This document shows positions 27,564-35,453 of a stretch of DNA of 64,000 nucleotides, one piece after another. Position numbers and translations under genes: made by a program. Source of the DNA: Orlajensenia sp037404875 (GTDB lineage Bacteria > Actinomycetota > Actinomycetes > Actinomycetales > Microbacteriaceae); assembly GCF_037404875.1 (NCBI RefSeq), contig NZ_JBBELO010000011.1, forward strand, positions 141,382 to 205,381, read 5' to 3'. The notes below the pieces were generated by a model. It saw only the letters and a list, made by a program, of their open reading frames with translations, searched no databases and was not told the DNA's origin. How positions within the stretch are numbered: position 1 is the first letter of the stretch; every line of letters starts with the position of its first letter.

Positions 27564-27779
27564 ATGAGCACCCAGTTGCCCCACACCCTGAGTGGAGAGT
27601 TCGGCGACGCCGAGCCGATCGCGACCCTGCGCACCATCACTCAGACCCGCCGCGACCTCGAGCGGGCCGAATCCGCCGCGGTGCGGCGCGCGCGGGTCGC
27701 CGGTTACTCGTGGCACGCGATCGCCGACGCCCTCGGCGTGAGTCGTCAGGCCGCGCACAAGAAGCACGGACGACGCTGA
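27564..27779 (+). CDS. Small helix-turn-helix protein, likely repressor of the adjacent ABC exporter
   Basis: 71 residues. The N-terminal half (ATLRTITQTRRDLERAESAA) is a predicted amphipathic helix that could dimerise. The C-terminus, YSWHAIADALGVSRQAAHKKHGRR, is a helix-turn-helix with a strongly basic recognition helix and tail. Similar short proteins occur near transporters in actinobacteria, but I cannot name a characterised family. The ATG at 27564 fits the leaderless promoter; an in-frame upstream GTG at 27528 would place the start inside the operator. An ABC exporter starts 63 nt downstream on the same strand. Confidence 0.72.
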   Translation: MSTQLPHTLSGEFGDAEPIATLRTITQTRRDLERAESAAVRRARVAGYSWHAIADALGVSRQAAHKKHGRR

Positions 27780-27842
27780 CCTCGAACCGAGCCACCCAGC
27801 GCACTCAGCAAGCTCATGGCATCCGTCGAGAAGGATAGAAGC

Positions 27843-29804
27843 ATGTCAACCACCACCGACTCGCCGCGCACCACGCGCGGCCTGCGCCGCAGCTCCGAAT
27901 CGGGGCCGCGTGCGAGCTTCGGGCAGCTGCTGCCCTACCTGTTCGAGCAGAAGGGCATCATCGCCTTCGTCATCGTGCTGAGCGTGCTGCTCGCCGCCGC
28001 GAGCCTCGGCCAGCCGCTGCTCGTCAGCCAGGTGATCACCGCCGTACAGAAGGGCAGCCCGCTCGGCGGCCTCGTCTGGGCGCTCGTGGCGCTCGTGGTG
28101 GTCTCGGGCCTGCTCAGCGGCTACCAGCACTACCTGCTGCAGCGCACGGGTGAGGGCGTCGTGCTCTCGAGCCGGCGGCGGCTGATCGCGCGCATCCTGA
28201 ACCTGCCGATCTCGGAGTTCGACCGCCGTCGCACCGGCGACCTCGTCTCGCGGGTCGGCAGTGACACGACCCTGCTGCGTGCCGTGCTCACGCAGGGTCT
28301 CGTCGAGGCGATCGGCGGTGCGTTGACCTTCGTCGGCGCGCTCATCGCGATGCTCGTCATCGACCCCGTGCTGCTCGGCCTCACGGTGCTCGTGATCGCC
28401 GTCGCGATCGTGTCGGTCACCCTGCTCTCCCGCCGCGTGCGGGAGGCGTCCCGGGCTGCGCAGGACAAGGTGGGCGAGCTCGCATCCGCCGTCGAGCGGG
28501 CCATCAGCTCCGTGCGCGCCATCCGCGCCTCCAACGCCACCCAGCGCGAGATCGAGAGCACGGTCGGCGCGGCCGAGGGCGCCTGGCAGATGGGCATCCG
28601 GGTCGCGAAGATCTCGGCGCTCATCGTTCCGGTGGCCGGCATCGCCCTGCAGGTCTCGTTCCTCGTGGTGCTCGGCGTCGGTGGGTTCCGCGTGGCGAGC
28701 GGCGCCATCACCGTTGCGAGCCTCGTGGCCTTCATCCTGTTCCTGTTCATGCTGATCATGCCGCTCGGACAGGCCTTCGGCGCGCTCACGGCCGTGAACC
28801 AGGCACTCGGCGCGCTCGGCCGCATTCAGGAGGTGCTCGACCTTCCCGATGAGGACACCTTCGATCGCGACATCGCGCCCCACGCCATCATGGTCGGACC
28901 GGCCAATTCCGGCCTGTTGCCGGATGCTTCGGCGATCTCGTTCGACAACGTGCGCTTCTCCTACCCCGCGGCGCCCGTCGTCGAGGAGCCGTCCGATTCA
29001 CCAACGGCGAGCGCGAACCCGATCGTCGAGCTCGACGAGCTCACCGAGACCGACTGGTCGATCGAGGCCCTCTCCGAGGCCGAGTCGCGCTCCGAGGCGA
29101 CGACGGATGCCGCGCACGAGCGCCCCGCTGTGCTGAACGGCGTCTCGTTCGAGGTTCCACGCGGCCGACGCACGGCACTCGTCGGCCCCTCCGGCGCGGG
29201 GAAGAGCACCGTGCTCGCCCTCGTCGAGCGCTTCTACGACCCCACCGACGGTGTCGTGCGTCTCGGCGGTCTCGACATCCGCTCCCTCAGCCGCACCGAA
29301 CTGCGAGCGCAGATCGGATACGTCGAGCAGGACGCCCCCGTGCTCGCCGGAACCCTGCGCGACAACCTCCTGCTCGCCGCCCCCGACGCGAGCGACGCCG
29401 ACTGCATCGAGGTGCTGCACGCCGTGAACCTCGGCGAGGTTCTGGACCGTGACCCGGCCGGACTGGATGCCCCCGTCGGCGAGGACGGCATCATGCTCTC
29501 GGGCGGGGAGCGCCAGCGCCTGGCCATCGGTCGTGCACTGCTGGCGGCTGCGCCCATCCTGCTGCTCGACGAGTCGACCTCGAGCCTCGACGGCGTCAAC
29601 GAGCAGAAGATGCGCGAGGCGATCGACGCCGTCGCCGAGGACCGCACCCTGATCGTGATCGCGCACCGGCTCTCGACCGTCGTCGACAGCGACCAGATCG
29701 TGGTGCTCGACCACGGCCGCGTGATCGGAACGGGAACGCACTCGGAGCTCGTGCAGTCCACTCCCCTGTACCGCGACCTCGCGAAGCACCAGCTCCTGGT
29801 CTGA
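27843..29804 (+). CDS. ABC exporter, fused membrane and ATPase domains, with an acidic NBD insert
   Basis: 653 residues, a homodimeric-type multidrug/lipid exporter half. Six membrane helices span about residues 20-320. The NBD starts near residue 362 with ISFDNVRFSYP. About 55 residues of Asp/Glu/Ser-rich sequence (VVEEPSDSPTASANPIVELD and on) then interrupt it before VLNGVSFEVPRG. Walker A is VGPSGAGKST (about residue 451), the signature is LSGGERQRLAIGRAL, Walker B is ILLLDESTSSLD and the H-loop is IAHRLSTV, all intact. GAGAAGGA lies 7 nt before ATG 27843; an upstream ATG at 27816 lacks one. It is probably controlled by the small HTH protein just upstream. Confidence 0.9.
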   Translation: MSTTTDSPRTTRGLRRSSESGPRASFGQLLPYLFEQKGIIAFVIVLSVLLAAASLGQPLLVSQVITAVQKGSPLGGLVWALVALVVVSGLLSGYQHYLLQRTGEGVVLSSRRRLIARILNLPISEFDRRRTGDLVSRVGSDTTLLRAVLTQGLVEAIGGALTFVGALIAMLVIDPVLLGLTVLVIAVAIVSVTLLSRRVREASRAAQDKVGELASAVERAISSVRAIRASNATQREIESTVGAAEGAWQMGIRVAKISALIVPVAGIALQVSFLVVLGVGGFRVASGAITVASLVAFILFLFMLIMPLGQAFGALTAVNQALGALGRIQEVLDLPDEDTFDRDIAPHAIMVGPANSGLLPDASAISFDNVRFSYPAAPVVEEPSDSPTASANPIVELDELTETDWSIEALSEAESRSEATTDAAHERPAVLNGVSFEVPRGRRTALVGPSGAGKSTVLALVERFYDPTDGVVRLGGLDIRSLSRTELRAQIGYVEQDAPVLAGTLRDNLLLAAPDASDADCIEVLHAVNLGEVLDRDPAGLDAPVGEDGIMLSGGERQRLAIGRALLAAAPILLLDESTSSLDGVNEQKMREAIDAVAEDRTLIVIAHRLSTVVDSDQIVVLDHGRVIGTGTHSELVQSTPLYRDLAKHQLLV

Positions 29805-29833
29805 CCCGCGCCCTCCCGAGAAGCGAGGACATT

Positions 29834-29981
29834 CCGAAAAGCGAGGCGATTCCAGCCGACACGCCGTTCGCGGACGCGACACGCCCGGTCGTTCGCGAAG
29901 ATCGCCTCGCTTTTCGGAGATCTCCCGCCACGATCGCCTCGCTTTTCGGAGATCGCCCGCCGCGATCGCCTCGCTTTTCGG
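29834..29981. repeat. 32-bp-period repeat array with an inverted copy
   Basis: GATCGCCTCGCTTTTCGG occurs at 29900, 29932 and 29964, exactly 32 bp apart, with nearly identical spacers (AGATCTCCCGCCAC and AGATCGCCCGCCGC). An inverted copy CCGAAAAGCGAGGCGAT lies at 29834-29850, with a decayed one just before it, so the array can fold into alternative 17-bp hairpins. It follows the ABC exporter gene and ends about 20 bp before the next promoter. Confidence 0.85.
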
Positions 29982-30011
29982 CTGGAGAGCGCGGCGGCGT
30001 AGGGTCGATGC

Positions 30012-31343
30012 ATGGGATTCTCCGTGCCTCAGGAACGCAAGCTCGTCACCGACCTTCCCGGTCCCAAGTCCCAGGAGCTCCTCGAGCTGCGTCGGCGCTA
30101 CGTCTCCCGCGGCGCGGGCACCCTCGCCGACATCTTCATGAACCACGGCTCGGGCGCGATCCTCGTCGACGTCGACGGCAACCAGCTCATCGACCTCGGC
30201 TGCGGCATCGGCGTGACCACCATCGGCCACGCACATCCGGATGTCGCCGCGGCCGCCGCCGCCCAGGCGAGCAAGCTCACGCACACGCTGTTCACCGTCA
30301 CCCCGTACGAGAACTACGTGCGCGTCGCGCAGAAGCTCGCCGAGATCACCCCGGGCGACTTCGAGAAGCACTCGATCCTCGTGAACTCGGGGGCTGAAGC
30401 GGTCGAGAACGCGGTGAAGATCGCCCGCAAGTTCACCGGCCGCCGGGCCATCGCAGCGCTCGACCACGCCTTCCACGGGCGCACGAACCTCACCATGGCG
30501 ATGACGTACCGCCCTTGGCCCGAGCGTGCCGGCATGGGACCCTTCCCCGGCGACATCTTCAGCGTGCCCTCCAGCTACCCCTTCCGCGACGGCCTCAGCG
30601 GGGCGGATGCGGCGGCCCGCACCATCGACTACATCACGACCCACATCGGCGCGACCGAGCTGGCCGCCCTTTTCGTCGAGCCCATCCAGGGCGACGGCGG
30701 CATCGTCATCCCCGGCGACGGCTACTTCGAGGCGCTCTCGGCGTTCTGCACCGAGAACGGCATCCTCTTCGTGGCCGACGAGATCCAGTCGGGAATCGCC
30801 CGTTCCGGCGCCTGGTACGCCATCGAGCACTTCGGCGTCGTACCCGACCTCGTCACGACGGCGAAGGGCATCGCCGGCGGCTTCCCGCTCGCCGCGGTCA
30901 CCGGACGCGCCGACGTCATGGATGCGGTGCAGCCCGGAGGCATCGGCGGCACCTTCGGCGGCAACCCGGTCTCGACCGCGGCCGCGCTGGCCGTCTTCGA
31001 CCTCGTCGAGCGCGATGGCCTCATCGAGCAGGCACAGCGCGTGGAGCGGGCGTTCCGCGACCGCATCGGCGACTGGGCGCAGAAGTACTCCGTGATCGGC
31101 GAGGTGCGCGGCAAGGGCGCGATGTGGGGTGCCGAGCTCGTGCACCCCGGAACGACCCGCCCCCACCCCGAGGCCCTGACCGCCGTCATCCGTCATGCCG
31201 CGGCCAACGGCGTGATCGTGCTCGACGCCGGAAGCTGGGACAGCGTGCTGCGCTTCCTTCCCAGCGTCGTCATCAGCGAGGAGCTCATCGACGACGCGGC
31301 ATCCGTCATCGAGCAGAAGCTCGCAGAGCTCAGCGCCGCGTAG
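30012..31343 (+). CDS. gabT: Class III aminotransferase, probable 4-aminobutyrate aminotransferase
   Basis: PLP-dependent fold-type I enzyme, 443 residues. LVNSGAEAVENAVKIAR (about residue 121) is the phosphate-binding region. DHAFHGRTNLTMAMT and LFVEPIQGDGG follow. FVADEIQSGIARSGAW carries the PLP-binding Asp, and LVTTAKGIAGGFPLAAV carries the Schiff-base lysine. The overall match is to GABA transaminases that convert 4-aminobutyrate and 2-oxoglutarate to succinate semialdehyde and glutamate. Ornithine- or diaminobutyrate-type relatives cannot be excluded. TAGGGT lies 6 nt before the ATG (leaderless type). Confidence 0.85.
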   Translation: MGFSVPQERKLVTDLPGPKSQELLELRRRYVSRGAGTLADIFMNHGSGAILVDVDGNQLIDLGCGIGVTTIGHAHPDVAAAAAAQASKLTHTLFTVTPYENYVRVAQKLAEITPGDFEKHSILVNSGAEAVENAVKIARKFTGRRAIAALDHAFHGRTNLTMAMTYRPWPERAGMGPFPGDIFSVPSSYPFRDGLSGADAAARTIDYITTHIGATELAALFVEPIQGDGGIVIPGDGYFEALSAFCTENGILFVADEIQSGIARSGAWYAIEHFGVVPDLVTTAKGIAGGFPLAAVTGRADVMDAVQPGGIGGTFGGNPVSTAAALAVFDLVERDGLIEQAQRVERAFRDRIGDWAQKYSVIGEVRGKGAMWGAELVHPGTTRPHPEALTAVIRHAAANGVIVLDAGSWDSVLRFLPSVVISEELIDDAASVIEQKLAELSAA

Positions 31344-31387
31344 CCCGTACCTGCTCGGTCCTCCGCCCCGCGGGGCACTCGCCGCAC

Positions 31388-33274
31388 TCAGTCGAGCGCG
31401 GGCAGTGCCTCGGCGAGCCGGTAACGGATGCTCGCCAGCTCGGCCCGCAGGGCGGCCGGAGCGCGCCCGTCGAAGCTGTCGAAGAACTCCTCGGTGAGCC
31501 GGCACTCCTCGAGCCACGAATCGGGGTCGACCTCGAACAGCGCCTCGAGCGCGTCCGGCGCGAGGGTGAGGCCGTCGACGTCGAGGGAGCCGGGCTGCGG
31601 CAGCAGGCCGATCGGCGTGTCGACGGCGTCCGCCGTTCCCTCCAGCCGACGCACGATCCACTCGAGCACCCGGGCGTTCTCCCCGAACCCGGGCCACAGG
31701 TATCCGCCGTCCTCGCCCTTGCGGAACCAGTTCACCTGGAAGATCGCCGGAGCCGCATGACCCAGCGTTCGCCCCATCCTCACCCAGTGGGCCCAGTAGT
31801 CGGCCATGTTGTAGCCGCAGAACGGCAGCATGGCGAACGGGTCGCGGCGCAGCTCGCCGACGGTCCCCTCCGCGGCTGCGGTCTGCTCCGACGAGATGGT
31901 GGCGCCCATGAACACTCCGTGGTTCCAGCCGCGCGCCTGCGCCACGAGAGGCACGTTCGTCGCCCGACGGCCGCCGAAGATGATGGCGTCGACGGGTACG
32001 CCGGCGAAGGCCTGGGCGTCGTCGGCGATCGAGGGGCACTGCGCCGCCGATACCGTGAACCGGGAATTCGGATGCGCTGCCGGCCCACCAGAGGCGGGCG
32101 TCCACGGGTTGCCCCGCCAGTCCGTCAGCTGCTCGGGCGGCGTGGGCGTGAGGCCCTCCCACCAGACGTCGCCGTCCGGACGCAGAGCCACATTGGTGAA
32201 GATGGTGTTGCCCCAGAGCGTCTGCACGGCGGTGGGATTGGTCGTCTCGCCGGTACCGGGGGCCACACCGAAGAACCCGGCCTCGGGATTGATCGCGTAG
32301 AGCCGGCCGTCGTCGCCGGGTCGCATCCAGGCGATGTCATCGCCGATGGTCTCCACGCTCCACCCGGGGATGCTGGGACGCAGCATCGCGAGGTTGGTCT
32401 TTCCACACGCCGACGGGAAGGCCGCGGCTACATGGTGGACGCGACCCTGCGGAGACGTGACCTTGATCAACAGCATGTGCTCGGCGAGCCAGCCCTCGTC
32501 GCGCGCCATCACCGAGGCGATCCGCAGCGCGAAGCACTTCTTGGCGAGCAGCGCGTTTCCGCCGTAGCCGGAGCCGTACGAGAAGATCTCCCGCGTATCG
32601 GGAAACTGCACGATGTACTTGGTCGGGTTGCACGGCCACTCGACGTCCGCACGCGGGAAGCCGTGGCCGTCCCGAAGCGGCGCTCCGACGCTGTGCACGG
32701 CGCGCACCCAGGTCTCCCCGTTCTCGATGAGGCGGTAGACCGCGTCGCCCATCCGCGTCATGACACCCATCGAGAGCACGACGTACGGCGAGTCGGTGAG
32801 CTGCACCCCGAGATGCGAGATCGGACCGCCGAGCGGCCCCATCGAGAACGGCACCACGTAGAGGGTGCGACCGCGCATCGACCCGGCGAACACCTGCCGC
32901 AGTTCAACGCGCATGGCGGCGGGCTCCCGCCAGTTGTTGGTCGGTCCCGCGTCGACCTCGCTCTCGGAGCAGATGAAGGTGCGATCCTCGACCCGGGCGA
33001 CATCGTCCGGATCGGTTCGGGCGAGGTAGCTGTTCGGGCGCCACTCGGGGTTCAGCCGGATGAGCTTGCCCTCGCGTACCAACTGCTTGGTGAGACGGTC
33101 GGCCTCGGCCAGAGAGCCATCGCACCAGATGATCGCGTCGGGTTCGGTGAGTCGGGCGATCTCGGCGACCCATGCGCGTAGGGCGGTATCGGTGGTCCCG
33201 GTGGTGAGCGGTGGGTTCCGGATGTCGTCGGGCTCCCCGGATGCCGCACGTGTGGCTGTCTCTGAAATGGTCAC
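31388..33274 (-). CDS. pckG: GTP-dependent phosphoenolpyruvate carboxykinase
   Basis: Interconverts oxaloacetate plus GTP with PEP, CO2 and GDP; first step of gluconeogenesis. 628 residues, normal for the GTP type. The substrate loop AFPSACGKTNLAML (about residue 285) holds the P-loop and the reactive cysteine. IIWCDGSLAEADRL is the N-terminal signature, and FFGVAPGTGETTNP and FGGRRATNVPLV are further family blocks. The GTG start has GGAGG 8 nt upstream. It diverges from a RamB-type regulator, which suggests shared control by acetate or carbon status. Confidence 0.96.
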   Translation of the reverse strand: MTISETATRAASGEPDDIRNPPLTTGTTDTALRAWVAEIARLTEPDAIIWCDGSLAEADRLTKQLVREGKLIRLNPEWRPNSYLARTDPDDVARVEDRTFICSESEVDAGPTNNWREPAAMRVELRQVFAGSMRGRTLYVVPFSMGPLGGPISHLGVQLTDSPYVVLSMGVMTRMGDAVYRLIENGETWVRAVHSVGAPLRDGHGFPRADVEWPCNPTKYIVQFPDTREIFSYGSGYGGNALLAKKCFALRIASVMARDEGWLAEHMLLIKVTSPQGRVHHVAAAFPSACGKTNLAMLRPSIPGWSVETIGDDIAWMRPGDDGRLYAINPEAGFFGVAPGTGETTNPTAVQTLWGNTIFTNVALRPDGDVWWEGLTPTPPEQLTDWRGNPWTPASGGPAAHPNSRFTVSAAQCPSIADDAQAFAGVPVDAIIFGGRRATNVPLVAQARGWNHGVFMGATISSEQTAAAEGTVGELRRDPFAMLPFCGYNMADYWAHWVRMGRTLGHAAPAIFQVNWFRKGEDGGYLWPGFGENARVLEWIVRRLEGTADAVDTPIGLLPQPGSLDVDGLTLAPDALEALFEVDPDSWLEECRLTEEFFDSFDGRAPAALRAELASIRYRLAEALPALD

Positions 33275-33389
33275 GGTCTCACCCTCCGTCTGCTGTGCCT
33301 GCCGTCGAATTTAAGCGTCCAGCAGTATTAGCGGCTCGGGCACAGGAGAACAGTGTTAAGAACGGGTGATCTTTCCGTATGGTTAAGGC
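33275..33389. promoter_or_regulatory. Divergent promoter region of pckG and the RamB-type gene
   Basis: On the plus strand TATGGT (33378-33383) lies 6 nt before the regulator's ATG. On the minus strand an AT-rich TTAAATT lies near 33309-33315, a possible -10 for pckG. The stretch holds several TTAA-containing words but no clear copy of the corynebacterial RamB consensus. Confidence 0.45.
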
Positions 33390-34853
33390 ATGACGCAGCG
33401 CAGCGCGGAGTTGGAGACGCTCGGCCACCGCATCCGGCACCATCGCATCGAGCGCGGACTCACTCTCGACGCCCTCGGCGAGCGCATCGGCATGGCCGGT
33501 AGCCAGCTCTCGCTCATCGAGAACGGCAAGCGCGAGGTTCGAGTAGGAGCACTGCAGTCAATCGCGGATGCTCTCGGCATCACCGTCCCCGCACTGCTCT
33601 CGCCCGAGGCACCCAACGCCCGGGCCGCCCTCGAGATCGAGTTGGCAACCGTGCAGCGCTCGTCGCTCTATGGCGCGCTCGGCCTGCCGCGCATCAAGCC
33701 GACGCGCGCCCTTCCCGACGAGGCCATCGAGGCTGTGCTCGGGCTCTATCGAGAGCTGCAACGACGTGCGTCCGAGGCCATCGCGACGCCAGAGGAGGCT
33801 CGCCGGGCCAACACCGAACTCCGCGAACGGATGCGCCAGCACGACAACCACCTCCCCGAGATCGAGCGTCTCGCCGAGGACCGTGTGCGCGCGGCCGGGC
33901 ACCAGGCCGGCGCGCTGACGCACCGCGAGGTGAGCGTGATGGCAGAGCAGCTCGGCTTCCAGCTCATCTACGTGAACGACCTTCCCGACTCCACTCGATC
34001 GATCACCGACATCGCGAACGGCCGCATCTACCTGCCCCCGGCATCCATCCCCGGCGGGCACGGGCTGCGGTCGATGGCGCTCCAGGCCCTCGCCCACCGC
34101 GTGCTCGCCCATGAGAAGCCGGCCAGCTACGCGGAGTTCTTGCAGCAGCGGCTCGAGATCAACTACTTCGCCGCCTGCTGCCTCATGCCCGAGCAGGCCA
34201 GCGTCGCCTTCCTCCAGTCGGCCAAGAAAGAGAAGCGCCTCGCGATCGAGGACTTCCGCGATGCCTTCGGCGTCACCCACGAGGCGGCTGCCCTGCGCTT
34301 CACGAACCTCGCGACGGCGCATCTCGACATGCGGGTGCACTTCCTGCGGGTGAAGGAGGACGGCGCCCTGCTGAAGGGCTACGAGAACGACGACCTTCCA
34401 CTGCCGACGGACGTGACGGGATCCATCGAGGGCCAGTGGGTCTGCAAGAAGTGGAGCGCGCGCAGCGCCTTCACGCACACGAACCGAACCACTGAGTTCT
34501 ACCAGTACACCGACACGCCGGCGGGCACGTACTGGTGCGCCACTCAGACCGGCCGAACGGATGCGGCCGGCCGCGCGGGCGCTGGGGGCGAGTTCTCGAT
34601 CTCGGTGGGCGTGCCGTTCAGTGAGGCCAAGTGGTTCCGCGGGCGCGAGACCACCGTGCGGGCGCTCTCGCGCTGCCCCGACGAGTCGTGCTGCCGGCGC
34701 GCTCCGGCGGAACTCGCCGAGCGCTGGGCCGGCCAGGCCTGGCCGAGCGCGCGGCTGCACGCGCAGATCCTCTCCCCGCTGCCGTCGGGAACCTTCCCGG
34801 GGGTCGACGACGCGGAGGTGTACGCCTTCCTGGAGGCGCACGCCACGAGCTGA
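33390..34853 (+). CDS. ramB: RamB/ScfR-type XRE transcriptional regulator
   Basis: 487 residues. The N-terminal XRE HTH covers about residues 9-63 (LTLDALGERIGMAGSQLSLI). A central IrrE/ImmA-like region follows, around residues 165-260 (LRSMALQALAHRVLAHE). The C-terminal DUF2083 short-chain fatty acyl regulator domain has EINYFAACCLMP, YQYTDTPAGTYWCATQTG and several cysteines in CPDESCCRR. This is the RamB family that controls acetate and glyoxylate metabolism in corynebacteria and mycobacteria. The HExxH peptidase motif is absent (AHRVLAH), so this part is probably a sensor. The ATG follows TATGGT by 6 nt, so it is probably leaderless. The symbol is by family, not proven orthology. Confidence 0.83.
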   Translation: MTQRSAELETLGHRIRHHRIERGLTLDALGERIGMAGSQLSLIENGKREVRVGALQSIADALGITVPALLSPEAPNARAALEIELATVQRSSLYGALGLPRIKPTRALPDEAIEAVLGLYRELQRRASEAIATPEEARRANTELRERMRQHDNHLPEIERLAEDRVRAAGHQAGALTHREVSVMAEQLGFQLIYVNDLPDSTRSITDIANGRIYLPPASIPGGHGLRSMALQALAHRVLAHEKPASYAEFLQQRLEINYFAACCLMPEQASVAFLQSAKKEKRLAIEDFRDAFGVTHEAAALRFTNLATAHLDMRVHFLRVKEDGALLKGYENDDLPLPTDVTGSIEGQWVCKKWSARSAFTHTNRTTEFYQYTDTPAGTYWCATQTGRTDAAGRAGAGGEFSISVGVPFSEAKWFRGRETTVRALSRCPDESCCRRAPAELAERWAGQAWPSARLHAQILSPLPSGTFPGVDDAEVYAFLEAHATS

Positions 34854-34863
34854 CGGGGCACGG

Positions 34864-35035
34864 CCCTTCGACAGGCTCAGGGACCGGGATGGTCGCCCGG
34901 GCGCACACGGCACGTCCCTTCGACAGGCTCAGGGAACGGGATGGTCGCCTCGGCGGGCACCACAGGGCCCTTCGACAAGCTCAGGGAACTGGACCTTCGC
35001 GCTCAGCTCACCCCTGTTCGCTGAGCCTGTCGAAG
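34864..35035. repeat. Array of CCCTTCGACAGGCTCAGGGA repeats, 52-bp period, plus an inverted copy
   Basis: Copies begin at 34864, 34916 and 34968 (the third reads CAAG for CAGG), each exactly 52 bp apart, with related spacers in the first two units (GGGATGGTCGCC). An inverted copy, GTTCGCTGAGCCTGTCGAAG, lies at 35016-35035 and can pair with any of them. This word is a common intergenic repeat in actinobacterial genomes. It lies between the RamB-type gene and padR and may terminate the former. Confidence 0.85.
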
Positions 35036-35075
35036 CGTCGTAGGGTGCCTTCCCGGTCGCATAACATTATGCCCA

Positions 35076-35111
35076 TTGCAATAGTGTGTGTCACACAGTA
35101 TTGTGAGTCAC
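35076..35111 (+). promoter_or_regulatory. padR promoter with overlapping operator
   Basis: The -35 TTGCAA (35076-35081), a 17-bp spacer and the -10 TATTGT (35099-35104) place the start about 7 nt later, at the ATG, so the mRNA would be leaderless. A 23-bp near-perfect palindrome, AATA-G-TGTGTG-T-CACACA-G-TATT (35080-35102), fills the spacer. A second small dyad, CATAA-CA-TTATG, lies at 35060-35071. This is where a PadR repressor would be expected to bind its own promoter. Confidence 0.75.
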
Positions 35112-35453
35112 ATGCAACCGGATGACGCAACCGCAGGACATCTCCAAGAGCTGCGCCGCGGCACCGTGGTGCTCGCCTGCCTGCTGAGCCTGCGTTCGCC
35201 CGACTACGGCTATGCCTTGCTTGAGCGACTGGAGAGCCTCGGCTTTTCCACCGACGCCGGCACCCTCTATCCCCTGCTTCGACGCCTCGAGAAGCAGGGC
35301 TACCTCTCCAGCAGCTGGAACACCGACGAGGCGCGACCGCGCAAGTTCTACCAGACCAGCGCGGCCGGCCTCGCTCTCGCACAGAACCTGCTGACCGACT
35401 GGGCGGCGATCGCCGAGTCGATCACCGCACTCACTTCCGGAGACGAATCATGA
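35112..35453 (+). CDS. PadR-family transcriptional regulator
   Basis: 113 residues. The winged-helix PadR domain covers most of the protein: GTVVLACLLSLRSPDYGYAL, then LGFSTDAGTLYPLLRRLEKQGYL, the conserved recognition-helix and wing region, and a C-terminal dimerisation helix. It is a short (subfamily 2-like) PadR. ATG 35112 fits the overlapping promoter; an in-frame upstream start at 35088 would lie inside the operator. It overlaps by 4 nt with a membrane-protein gene, its likely regulatory partner. Confidence 0.9.
   Translation: MQPDDATAGHLQELRRGTVVLACLLSLRSPDYGYALLERLESLGFSTDAGTLYPLLRRLEKQGYLSSSWNTDEARPRKFYQTSAAGLALAQNLLTDWAAIAESITALTSGDES

Noticed and set aside
28998..32162. 1,054-codon minus-strand frame across the exporter, aminotransferase and pckG 3' end
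   Set aside because: It runs opposite or out of frame with three recognisable genes and has a low-complexity product. It is a GC artefact.
34864..35035. Regular repeats that could suggest a CRISPR array
   Set aside because: The spacers between the first units are related to each other, the last copy is inverted, the period is 52 bp with a 20-bp repeat, and no cas genes are present.
35088..35111. Upstream in-frame start for padR
   Set aside because: It would lie inside the operator and -10 region. ATG 35112 follows TATTGT by 7 nt.
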